Positions 44,454-52,259 of a stretch of DNA of 64,000 bases are shown piece by piece. Source of the stretch: Streptomyces nigra (lineage in GTDB: Bacteria; Actinomycetota; Actinomycetes; Streptomycetales; Streptomycetaceae); NCBI RefSeq assembly GCF_003074055.1, contig NZ_CP029043.1, forward strand, positions 5,696,501 to 5,760,500. The letters are read 5' to 3'. Under the pieces are notes generated by a model. The model was not told where the DNA came from. It ran no database searches and saw only the letters and a list, made by a program, of their open reading frames with translations. The position numbers were made by a program, and so were the translations under genes. Position 1 is the stretch's first letter. Each line of letters begins with the position of its first letter.

Positions 44454-46379
44454 TCAGGGAGCCGTCCGGATCCGGTGCGGGGTGTCCCGGCGGTCGGTGC
44501 TGTCGCTCGTCCCGACCCGGGGTGCCTTCGCCCCGGGTCGCGGCAGGCGTGCGTCCCCCACCATGGGCAGGCTCAGCGAACTGCCGCTCAGGTCGAGGCG
44601 GACGGTGGCTCCGGTGGTCGCGGGGGTCGTGTACTCCAGGTCGCTCTGCTGCAGGATCAGCCCCAGCACGTGCCCCGTACGGACGATCTGGTCGGTGGCC
44701 TGCATCGGCACCGTGATCGTGTACCAGCGTTCCGGCCGCAGCGGCACCCGGAAGCGCAGTGAGACCCGGTGCGCGGCGTCCTGCCAGCCCCGCGTGAGAA
44801 TGCCCCGGTCGCTGGTCACCACGTCCTGCGCACTGTCGAGGTAGCAGGCGCTGTCGGCCCGTGTGGAGCCGCCCCAGCACGAGCGGGTGTCCAGGGTGCG
44901 CACCCCCTCGGCGGGATACACCGTGTTGACGCGCGCGGCGGTTCCGTAGTCCACGAGCCGGGCGGTCAGTTCGGTCGTCGGCCGGTCCACCTTCACCCGC
45001 AGGGTCACGGACGGGCGCCCCGACAGCCGCATGTCGCGGGACAGCGGCGCGGACAGGAAGACGGCGCGGCCGGCGACAGGGCGGTTCGGGTCCGCCGTCG
45101 CCGCGTCCTCGAAGAGGTCGGGGTCGTCCGTCCACACGCGCTCGCCCGCGCCCGAGGGGCCGCCGAGGGTGCCGGTGGCGCCGTCGCCGTCACCGAGCGA
45201 GACCTCGACCTCGCGCGTCCCCGGAGCCGGCCAGGAAGGCCCGTCGACCCAGGTGCCCGGCGAAGTCTCCCTGCTCACCGGTGGTTCCCGGTCGATGCCG
45301 TTGGGCAGCCCCTGCAGGTAGAAGTCGAACCACCGGTGCAGCGTGGGCACCCACTCGGCCCGCCGGTAGTCGAAGGGGTCGACATGCCCCGCCTGGGTGA
45401 GCCAGAGCTTGCGGGGGACCTTCAGCCCGTTCCACCACAGGGCGAAGTGATCCGTCATCACATTGCCGTCGTTGAGCCCGTGCACCAGGAACACCGAGGC
45501 CCGCACCTTGGAGGCGTGGGGGCGCACATCGCGCTCGGCCCAGTAGGCGTTGTAGTCGCCGGTCGCGTCGTCGCTGCCGATGTCGAGCGAGCGCAGGACC
45601 TGCTCACAGGCCTCGGCGGGCCGGGAGCTGACCATGTGGAACAGCTCCTCGTTGGAGTCCGGCGCGACCACCACGCCGTTGTGCCGCGTGTAGTCGTAGC
45701 CGCTGGAGGTGGCCGAGATCGGCACGACGGTCTTCAGACCCTCGACACCGGTGGCGGCCACCTCGTTGGTGACCGTTCCGTCCGCCGACCGGCCGACCAT
45801 CCCCACCTGTCCGTCCGTCCAGGCCGTCGCGTCGGCCGGTGACCCGTCGGCGTGGAACGCCTCCGCCCGGCCGTTGAGCCAGTCGATCACGGCCTTGGTG
45901 CCGAGCGTGTCCTCACGCCCGTCGGTGTCCGTACACCCCGTCGACCGTCCAGTCCCGGCCATGTCCACGGCGATCACGGCGTATCCGCGCGGCACGAAGT
46001 AGTTGTCGTAGAACAGAGGTTGACTGACGATCGTGCCGTCCGCGTCGTACTTCTTGACCTGCTTCTCCGGGCCGCGGCCGCAGCAGCTGTAGAACGGCGA
46101 CGCCTGCATGATGACCGGAACCCGCAGACCGCCGGTCCGGGGGCGCACCACGTCCACGGCGACCTTGTCGGGCACGCCGTCCTCGTCGTTGTCCAGCGGC
46201 GTGGTCACCCACACGCTCTCCCGCACCGCGTCCTCGTACGAGTAGAACGGCACCGGGCTCGCCCCGCGGACATGGGGCGCGCGGGGCGCAGCGGACGCCT
46301 CGGGGGCGACGGTGCCGGGGACCGCGGTCAGGCCCAGCACCACGATGGACGCGAAGGTACGCACGAGGAGTCGAGGCAT
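44454..46379 (-). CDS. secreted Xaa-Pro dipeptidyl-peptidase (CocE/NonD family)
   Basis: This 641-residue serine peptidase starts with a signal peptide (MPRLLVRTFASIVVLGLTAV..., cleavage near 32) and is exported. The alpha/beta-hydrolase domain has the nucleophile in GMVGRSADGT, the Asp in LVHGLNDGNV and the His in LTQAGHVDPFD. A C-terminal jelly-roll typical of X-Pro dipeptidyl-peptidases follows. It releases X-Pro dipeptides in general. Within a cluster that probably builds a proline-like residue into its product, it could mature a prodrug or destroy the peptide outside the cell, but housekeeping use is also possible. It is upstream of and in the same direction as the NRPS genes, 249 bases away. 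Confidence 0.85.
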   Translation of the reverse strand: MPRLLVRTFASIVVLGLTAVPGTVAPEASAAPRAPHVRGASPVPFYSYEDAVRESVWVTTPLDNDEDGVPDKVAVDVVRPRTGGLRVPVIMQASPFYSCCGRGPEKQVKKYDADGTIVSQPLFYDNYFVPRGYAVIAVDMAGTGRSTGCTDTDGREDTLGTKAVIDWLNGRAEAFHADGSPADATAWTDGQVGMVGRSADGTVTNEVAATGVEGLKTVVPISATSSGYDYTRHNGVVVAPDSNEELFHMVSSRPAEACEQVLRSLDIGSDDATGDYNAYWAERDVRPHASKVRASVFLVHGLNDGNVMTDHFALWWNGLKVPRKLWLTQAGHVDPFDYRRAEWVPTLHRWFDFYLQGLPNGIDREPPVSRETSPGTWVDGPSWPAPGTREVEVSLGDGDGATGTLGGPSGAGERVWTDDPDLFEDAATADPNRPVAGRAVFLSAPLSRDMRLSGRPSVTLRVKVDRPTTELTARLVDYGTAARVNTVYPAEGVRTLDTRSCWGGSTRADSACYLDSAQDVVTSDRGILTRGWQDAAHRVSLRFRVPLRPERWYTITVPMQATDQIVRTGHVLGLILQQSDLEYTTPATTGATVRLDLSGSSLSLPMVGDARLPRPGAKAPRVGTSDSTDRRDTPHRIRTAP

Positions 46380-46459
46380 GATCGGATCCTAGGAACTCCT
46401 GGCCGAAAGGGAAGGCGCGCTGTGCCCCGTGAACCTGGGACACGGCGCAGCGCCGCGGG

Positions 46460-46870
46460 TCAGACGAGCGGGGGCAGGCGTGCCGCGAGGAACTTGGGCG
46501 CCATCAACCGGTAGCTGTCGGTGACGAGTTCGGCCACCTCGGTCCAGTCGGTGCGCTCGTCGAGCACGGCGACGACCACGTTGTGCCCCCAGTCCGCCCG
46601 GAAGTACGGGAACCCTTCCGAGGTGAGTCCGAGCAGATCGTCGACGGGAACCCGGAACGTCATCACGACCGGACCCTCGTCAGGGCCGGCGTACGGGGCG
46701 TAGATCGGGTAGCGCTCCGTGTCCGGGCTGTAGACGTGCGCGAAGGTGCGGGCGCGGATCCGCCAGCGCACGCCGATCCAGGCCGGTTCCTCGTACGACT
46801 CGGGCAGGGCTCGGCAGAGGGGGCGGAGCCGGTCCAGGATGCCGGCGGGTACGTCTCCAGGGCTGGACAT
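46460..46870 (-). CDS. MmcQ/YjbR family DNA-binding-like protein
   Basis: This 136-residue protein has the YjbR/CyaY-like fold: LCRALPESYEEPAWIGVRWRIRARTFAHV near the start, a VMTFRVP strand and a late tryptophan/aspartate segment (DERTDWTEVAELVTDSYRLMAPK). Such proteins are widespread with no established function. It is encoded 80 bases before the peptidase gene on the same strand. Membership in the biosynthetic pathway is doubtful. Confidence 0.8.
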   Translation of the reverse strand: MSSPGDVPAGILDRLRPLCRALPESYEEPAWIGVRWRIRARTFAHVYSPDTERYPIYAPYAGPDEGPVVMTFRVPVDDLLGLTSEGFPYFRADWGHNVVVAVLDERTDWTEVAELVTDSYRLMAPKFLAARLPPLV

Positions 46871-47039
46871 GGGCCGACCCTAACGGCCCGCCGCGTCCGG
46901 CGTCCCGGAGATCACGCGGGCCGTGCCCGCCCGTGGGGCTCCCCAGAATGTGGGGCACCGGGACGGCTGCAATTCACGGGACAGGGAAGCCAGAATGATG
47001 TCCGCTCGATCATCGCTCGGCCGGAAAAGGGAGTGGCTC

Positions 47040-47405
47040 GTGGAATTCAGACGTCGAACCATCGTTTTCGAGACGGCGGATCTTGACGCAGAAAGCGCTT
47101 TTTGGGCGGGACTTCTCGAGGGCACGGTCGAGGCGAAGGACACCTGGCACAATATCTGGGTCGACGGTGACTGGCATTTGGCCGTTCAATTCGCGCCACA
47201 TCACGTGCCGCCGGTGTGGCCGGATGACGCCTCTTCGCAACAGGTCCATCTCGACTTCTATCTGGACGATCTTGAAGCAGCCCACGCCAAGGTGCTCGAA
47301 CTGGGCGGAAAACTGGTGAAGTCGGCCGACGATCCCGACGCCCGCACGGGGTTCCGGGTCTACACCGATCCGGCCGGCCACCCCTTCTGCCTCGCCTGGC
47401 CGTAG
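47040..47405 (+). CDS. VOC family glyoxalase-like protein
   Basis: This 121-residue VOC unit begins MEFRRRTIVFETADLDAESAFWAGLL and ends DPAGHPFCLAWP, typical of the small glyoxalase-like domain found in actinobacteria. I chose GTG 47040 because AAGGGAG lies eight to nine bases upstream; in-frame ATGs upstream would add a basic, unconserved N terminus. Codon use is less GC-rich than in its neighbours (for example TTT, CAT and AAT codons), a possible sign of later acquisition. Substrate unknown. A strong hairpin follows. Confidence 0.8.
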   Translation: MEFRRRTIVFETADLDAESAFWAGLLEGTVEAKDTWHNIWVDGDWHLAVQFAPHHVPPVWPDDASSQQVHLDFYLDDLEAAHAKVLELGGKLVKSADDPDARTGFRVYTDPAGHPFCLAWP

Positions 47406-47428
47406 ACCCCGCGTCCGCGCGCTCCGCA

Positions 47429-47468
47429 CACGAGGGGGCGGGTCCCCGCCGGGACCCGCCCCCTCGTG
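47429..47468. terminator. bidirectional hairpin between the VOC and LVIVD-repeat genes
   Basis: A perfect 18-bp inverted repeat (CACGAGGGGGCGGGTCCC and its complement) has a four-base loop and lies between convergent genes. Confidence 0.85.
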
Positions 47469-47474
47469 CCGTGG

Positions 47475-49277
47475 TCATACCTCGAAGACGTAGAGCCCGT
47501 AGTTCCGGTCGGTGACCAGGACGTGGGTCTTCCCGCCGATCTTGTGGACCACGACTCCCAGGAAGTCGACGCCGGGCTCGCAGTAGGAGCCGACCTCACG
47601 CAGGCCGTCGTCGCCGTAGCTCAGTACGCGCAGCCCGCCGGAGTAGAAGGTGGCGTACACCAGGGGCCGGTCCGGATCGATCGCGACGTGCGAGGCCGAC
47701 AGATCGCCGAACCCGGTCGCGTACTTCGGGTCCTGCGACTCGGGGATGGCGTACGTGTCGATCTGTTCGAGCACGGCGGGCCCGTCGGCCGGGACGTCCG
47801 TCCTGAACAGCCGCAGGTAGCCCCACCCGTTGAACACCGGCCGCAGGTCGATCGAGGGGACGTCCGGTTCCACCGGCGTCGCCGTCGAACCGGCGGTCTC
47901 CTCGGTCACGTCGGTGACGCCGAGCAGCCGCAGGCCGGTCAGCCGGTTGACGAAGATCAGCGGGATGGGGCCCTTGGCCGACGTCGGGTACTGGTGGAGC
48001 GCGTCCGGCCCCTGACGGTTGAAGACGATGCCCGCCGAGTAGCCGGCCGCGGCGATCGCGTCCAGCTTCTCCTGGAACGAGCACCCCGGGTTCGATCCGG
48101 CCGTCAGCAGGGAGGCCTCCCGCTCCATGAGGGCGATTCCGCGCCCGGCCGGAACCGTGCCCGGACACCCGCTGCCGACGAAGACCGGGGTGCCCGAGAT
48201 GCCGTGCACGTCGTCGACCGGCGCGGTGTCCGGGCTCCACGCGGCGCTGAACTCCAGGCCGGCGCCCGGCCCCGAGGTGATCCTGCCGACCAGGCGCACC
48301 GCCTCGTAGTTCTCGTCGGCACCCACCAGGAAACGGGTGTCGGGCGAGAGCGCGCAGTGCTCGGCGTTGCCCTCCGGCGGAACCCGCTCTCCCTGCTTGG
48401 CGCGCTCCTCGTCGACGTCGGCGTACACGGACTGGGCGATCATCGACACGTTGCCCGGAGTCGGGTCGGTCACGTCGAGCAGCACGTAGCCGCCGTCCCA
48501 GTAGGTCGCGCCCATGATGTAGCGGTCCCCCCTGCGCCGCACCTCGACGGCGTGGGCGAACACCGAGTCGAGCCCCGGCGGGGACTCCTGCGCCACGCCG
48601 AAGGGCGGCACCCTCAGGTCGAGAAGGTTGACCACCCGGGGCTCGCGCGGGTCGGTGATGTCCATGATGCAGATGTCCGTGGTGACCTTCACGGTGACCA
48701 GGGCGACGTATGTGCGCCCCGTGAGGTCGTTCGTCCACGGGAAGACGTAGTACACCTCGACGGCCTGGTCGAGCGGGGAGCCGTCGACCTCCGTGTAGTC
48801 GCCGGCGTGAGCGGTCAGCAGCCGCGCGTTCTCCGGGTCGGTGATGTCCCAGATGTTGATGCCTCCGCGCTGGCGAGGTCCGGTCGGGTCCGGGGCGTGG
48901 GCCTGCGCGTAGATCTCGTTGCCGTGGATGAACAGCACGCCGCTGAAGTGCTCGTTGTCCATCTCGATGACGCCCGGGCCCTCACCCACGTAGTTGCCCC
49001 GCGTCGTCTCCATGAAGGCGCCCGGGATCTCGCCGGGCGCCCGCGGGTCGGAGATGTCGACGACGTAGGCGCCGGTGCGCTCGCACGTCGGCTCGCGGTA
49101 GGCCGTCAGGAAGGCGCGGTCCCCGTGTGCGGCGAGGTCGCAGATGTGCCGCTCCAGGCCCGCACCGGACGGGTTGGTGACCCCGGTTCTGCCCACGAGC
49201 CGCACCCCGTACGTGACGGGTGGCAGATGGCCTCGGTCCGGCGGGTGGTCACCGGGAGCCGTACCGGTGTCGGTCAT
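47475..49277 (-). CDS. LVIVD-repeat beta-propeller protein with PA domain
   Basis: This 600-residue protein contains repeated strands of the LVIVD type (AYVVDISDPRAPGE, INIWDITDPENARL, ICIMDITDPREPRV, YVLLDVTDPTPGN), which build a beta-propeller. A protease-associated-type insert (about residues 380-470) has CSFQEKLDAIAAAGYSAGIVFNRQG and a PLIFVNRLTG strand. No signal peptide is visible, although most relatives are secreted, so the true N terminus or location is uncertain. No catalytic site is seen; the role may be binding or scaffolding. The following gene on the strand is unrelated. Confidence 0.75.
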   Translation of the reverse strand: MTDTGTAPGDHPPDRGHLPPVTYGVRLVGRTGVTNPSGAGLERHICDLAAHGDRAFLTAYREPTCERTGAYVVDISDPRAPGEIPGAFMETTRGNYVGEGPGVIEMDNEHFSGVLFIHGNEIYAQAHAPDPTGPRQRGGINIWDITDPENARLLTAHAGDYTEVDGSPLDQAVEVYYVFPWTNDLTGRTYVALVTVKVTTDICIMDITDPREPRVVNLLDLRVPPFGVAQESPPGLDSVFAHAVEVRRRGDRYIMGATYWDGGYVLLDVTDPTPGNVSMIAQSVYADVDEERAKQGERVPPEGNAEHCALSPDTRFLVGADENYEAVRLVGRITSGPGAGLEFSAAWSPDTAPVDDVHGISGTPVFVGSGCPGTVPAGRGIALMEREASLLTAGSNPGCSFQEKLDAIAAAGYSAGIVFNRQGPDALHQYPTSAKGPIPLIFVNRLTGLRLLGVTDVTEETAGSTATPVEPDVPSIDLRPVFNGWGYLRLFRTDVPADGPAVLEQIDTYAIPESQDPKYATGFGDLSASHVAIDPDRPLVYATFYSGGLRVLSYGDDGLREVGSYCEPGVDFLGVVVHKIGGKTHVLVTDRNYGLYVFEV

Positions 49278-49325
49278 GCGTACCTCCTGAGTGGGCCTGC
49301 CGTCGGGAACGCGGGAGATGAATCG

Positions 49326-49733
49326 TCACTTCTGCTCGGTGCAGGGGGTCATCTGGAAGCTGATGAACCGCCAGTCGTCACCGTCGCGGCGATGCAGGAT
49401 CTGGGTCGCGACGCCCGTGAGCGTGCGCTCGCCGCCGTCCGGTGTGCGCAGCCGGTTGGTCAGCGGTCCGGTCACGACCGCCACATCACCGACCAGCCGG
49501 ACGAGCAGCTCGCCCCGGCTGATCCCGAGGTAGGGGCGCCGGTCGGCCGTGTGCGCGAGAAGCTGCGCCTTGGTGTGCGTGATGCCGTGCGCGTGCGTGT
49601 GCACGAGGGTGTCGTCGAAGATCTCGTCCAGCGTGGCCAGATCGGCGTCGACGAGAGCGCGCTGCCTGCGGCGCTCGACGGCATGCAGGGCCGCCAGGGT
49701 CGGTGGGTCGGGCGTGTGGATGTGGGGGTGCAC
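49326..49733 (-). CDS. NTF2-like/DUF4440 protein
   Basis: This 135-residue protein has the cone-shaped NTF2 fold typical of DUF4440: AVERRRQRALVDADLATLDEIFDDTLVHTHAHG, then GDVAVVTGPLTNRL and a late WRFISFQMTPC. Some relatives are isomerases or cyclases; others have no known activity. The histidine-rich N terminus (HPHIHTP) and HTHAHG are visible oddities. It is 48 bases upstream of the LVIVD-repeat gene on the same strand and may be co-transcribed. Confidence 0.8.
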   Translation of the reverse strand: MHPHIHTPDPPTLAALHAVERRRQRALVDADLATLDEIFDDTLVHTHAHGITHTKAQLLAHTADRRPYLGISRGELLVRLVGDVAVVTGPLTNRLRTPDGGERTLTGVATQILHRRDGDDWRFISFQMTPCTEQK

Positions 49734-49765
49734 GCTGCCTCCGGGGCGATCGTCTCGGTCGGCGG

Positions 49766-50371
49766 TCAGGCGACCGGCCTCGCCAGCTGACTGAGCAGCG
49801 CGACGCGGGTGAGCTCGGCCTTGTTGCCGACGCCGAGCTTGGCGCGGATACGTTTGACGTATGTGTCGACGGTGTGCGGGCTGATGCCGAGCCTGGTCGC
49901 GATCTGGCCGTGGGTCAGACCCCGGGAGATCTGGCCGAGCACCTGCTCCTCACGGGCCGACAGGTTCAGAGTGAGCGGGTCGGGGCGCTCGGACGGGCAG
50001 TTCGCGGCGTGCCCCTCGGGCAGCACCTGATCACCCGCGGTCACCGTACGCAGGGCGGACACCAGGCTCTCGCCCGACTGACTCTTGTGGATCACGCCGA
50101 TGGCTCCCGCCCGCAGGTACTCCTCCGCCGGCAGGGACCAGCTGTTGAGGAGGACGAGAACAGCGGTCGTGCGCGCGGCTTCGGCGATGTCGTCCAGCCC
50201 GTCGGCCCCGTCGAGGGCGTCCTCGTCGATTAAGGCCGCGTCGGCGAGCCAGGAGATCTGCTCGGTCGAGGACCTGCGGGTGGAGACGATTCTGATTCCC
50301 TCGCTGGAAAGGATCTGGATGAGGCCGACGAGATAGACCGGGCTGCTGATCAGCGCGTCAACGCGAAGCAA
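49766..50371 (-). CDS. LuxR-family regulator with atypical receiver domain
   Basis: This 201-residue protein has an N-terminal receiver-like domain (residues 1-115) and a LuxR helix-turn-helix (LSAREEQVLGQISRGLTHGQIATRLGISPHTVDTYVKRI). The receiver lacks the paired acidic residues near the N terminus (VDALISSPV), so ordinary phosphorylation is doubtful, though a Lys (HKSQSG) remains. Codon 47 (50231-50233) is TTA, so translation should depend on bldA. It is encoded divergently from the antiporter-mbtH-NRPS operon and is a candidate pathway regulator. Confidence 0.85.
   Translation of the reverse strand: MLRVDALISSPVYLVGLIQILSSEGIRIVSTRRSSTEQISWLADAALIDEDALDGADGLDDIAEAARTTAVLVLLNSWSLPAEEYLRAGAIGVIHKSQSGESLVSALRTVTAGDQVLPEGHAANCPSERPDPLTLNLSAREEQVLGQISRGLTHGQIATRLGISPHTVDTYVKRIRAKLGVGNKAELTRVALLSQLARPVA
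50231..50233 (-). promoter_or_regulatory. TTA (Leu) codon 47 of the LuxR-family regulator
   Basis: The leucine in DAALIDED is encoded by TTA, read by the bldA tRNA. This ties the regulator to development. Confidence 0.85.
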
Positions 50372-50750
50372 TGTTCCCCCGTAGATACCTGGATGGTGTT
50401 CTCCATCGTCCAGCCAGCAAGGGCGGAGCTAGGTCCCGCCCAAGACCGGCCTCCGGAAGGTCCAACTTATCGAACAAGGTGCCGTGATCGACGGCTGCTT
50501 GCGATTATCAGATCCTTCGGACCGGTACGCGCGTCGCCCCAATCGGGGACATGGACCCCCTCTTCGGGGCGACCGTAGGATCGCCAGCTTCACCCCTCGC
50601 GTTTCTCCGGGAGTACGCGCGATGCCCGGCCCCGGAACAGGGCTCAGGTCCCGGGCGATCTCGGGGACTGTCGCCGGTTCACGTGACTGCGCCACCGTCC
50701 GTGTCCTGCCTACTGTCGCTCACACGAAGGCCGAGCGAAGGGACGGACCG
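50372..50750. other. divergent control region between the LuxR regulator and antiporter genes
   Basis: This 379-base region should hold promoters for both directions. It has AT-richer patches near 50460-50520. I looked for a StrR/NovG-type inverted repeat (GTTCGAC...GTCGAAC) and found only a lone TCGAAC near 50468. No convincing gene. Confidence 0.45.
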
Positions 50751-52046
50751 GTGGCTGTCGGCACGGTTGCGGAACTGCTCCTCGCACTGGTGGTGACGAC
50801 CGCTGTCGCCCGGGCCCTCGGTCTGCTGTGCCGGCGGTTCGGTCAGCCTCAGGTGATCGGCGAGATCGCCGGCGGCATCCTGCTCGGGCCGACCCTCTTC
50901 GACGGGGCGCTGACCCGCACCCTGTTCCCGGACGACATCCGCCCGGCCCTCTCGACGCTCGCCCAGGTCGGCGTCTGCGTCTTCATGTTCCTGGTGGGAC
51001 TGCACCTCGCCGACAGCCCGTCGGGCGGGCGGAGCCGGATCGTGCTCTCGCTGTCCGTCGGCTCCGTCGTCGTGCCCTTCATCCTGGGCACACTCTTCGC
51101 GGTCGGCCTCGTCGGCGACCGGTCCGGACGGGAGGCGGTGCTGTTCTGCCTGTTCGTCGGCACGGCCATGTCGGTCACCGCCTTCCCCGTGCTGGCCCGC
51201 ATCCTGACGGACCGGAAGCTCATCGCCACGCCCATCGGCGGTCTGGCGCTGGCCGTCGCGGCCGTCGGGGATGTCGTGGCCTGGTCCGTGCTCTCGGTGC
51301 TGGTCGCCCTGTCCCACGGCGACGCCCTGCCGCTGCGGATGCTGCTCGTCGTGCCGTACGTCGCCCTGCTCCTCGGAGTGGTGCGCCCGGCGTTGGCCCG
51401 GCTCGCCGGACGCCGCCCGTCCGCACGCCGGCGCGGGGGAGCGGCCCGGGTCGCGTCGGCCGCCGGGCTGACCGCGGCACTCGCCGGTGCCCTGTGGCTG
51501 TCGTCGGCCGCGACCTCCTGGATGGGATTGCACGAGATCTTCGGCGCGTTCCTGCTCGGCGCGGTGATGCCCCGGGCGGGCGCCGCCGACCTGCGCGAGC
51601 GGGTGCTGCCCTGGGTCGAGCGCGTCGACCGCACCGTGCTTCTGCCGCCCTTCTTCGTGGTGGCCGGATTCGCGGTGGACCTGTCGGGCCTGGACGCACG
51701 GGAGTTCGGCCTGCTGCTGATGATCCTGCTGGTCGCGATCGGCGGCAAGATGGCGGGCACCTATACGGCCGCCCGGCTCGCCCGCGTGGCCCGGCGGCCC
51801 AGCACCGCCCTGGCCCTGCTCGTCAACACCCGAGGCCTGACCGAACTCGTGGTCCTGGCCATCGGCCTCCAGACCGGCCTGCTCGACCAGCGCCTGTACG
51901 CCCTCCTGGTCCTGATGGCGCTGATCACCACGGCGATGGCCGGACTGCTGCTGCCCTTCGTCCACCCCCGCGGACACGCCGAGGCCGACCATGCGGCCGG
52001 CTCGGTCGGAGCGTCCGCCCCCCTGCTGAGTGAGGAGTCGAGATGA
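50751..52046 (+). CDS. cation:proton antiporter (CPA2/KefB family)
   Basis: This 431-residue membrane protein has about 12-13 helices and opens with FGQPQVIGEIAGGILLGPTLF, the CPA2 hallmark. It has the middle GTAMSVTAFPVLARIL segment with the ion-path motif and a late LALLVNTRGLTELVVLAIGL. No C-terminal TrkA domain is present. GTG 50751 is preferred because a GAAGGGACGG ribosome region precedes it. The end overlaps the MbtH start by four bases, making it the first gene of an NRPS operon. It may export the product, exchange protons for export, or provide tolerance. Confidence 0.87.
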   Translation: MAVGTVAELLLALVVTTAVARALGLLCRRFGQPQVIGEIAGGILLGPTLFDGALTRTLFPDDIRPALSTLAQVGVCVFMFLVGLHLADSPSGGRSRIVLSLSVGSVVVPFILGTLFAVGLVGDRSGREAVLFCLFVGTAMSVTAFPVLARILTDRKLIATPIGGLALAVAAVGDVVAWSVLSVLVALSHGDALPLRMLLVVPYVALLLGVVRPALARLAGRRPSARRRGGAARVASAAGLTAALAGALWLSSAATSWMGLHEIFGAFLLGAVMPRAGAADLRERVLPWVERVDRTVLLPPFFVVAGFAVDLSGLDAREFGLLLMILLVAIGGKMAGTYTAARLARVARRPSTALALLVNTRGLTELVVLAIGLQTGLLDQRLYALLVLMALITTAMAGLLLPFVHPRGHAEADHAAGSVGASAPLLSEESR

Positions 52047-52234
52047 ACCCCTTCGACGATCCGGAAGGCCGATTCCTGGTCCTCGTCAACGACGAGGAAC
52101 AGCACTCCCTGTGGCCGAGCCGCCTGCCCGTGCCGCCCGGCTGGCGCCTCGTCCACGGCGAGGACAGCCGCCAGGCGTGCCTCGACCACGTCGCGCGGCA
52201 CTGGACCGACCTGCGCCCGCTCAGCACTCGTTGA
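52043..52234 (+). CDS. MbtH-like protein
   Basis: This 63-residue protein has the MbtH signature: NPFDDPEGRFLVLVNDEEQHSLWP and WRLVHGEDSRQACLDHV plus a final WTDLRP. It binds NRPS adenylation domains and is required for their solubility and activity. It overlaps the antiporter gene by four bases and precedes the TubC-NRPS by 25 bases, and could serve all active A domains here. Confidence 0.95.
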   Translation: MNPFDDPEGRFLVLVNDEEQHSLWPSRLPVPPGWRLVHGEDSRQACLDHVARHWTDLRPLSTR

Positions 52235-52259
52235 CGGTCCGGCCGAGAAGGGGCAGCAC

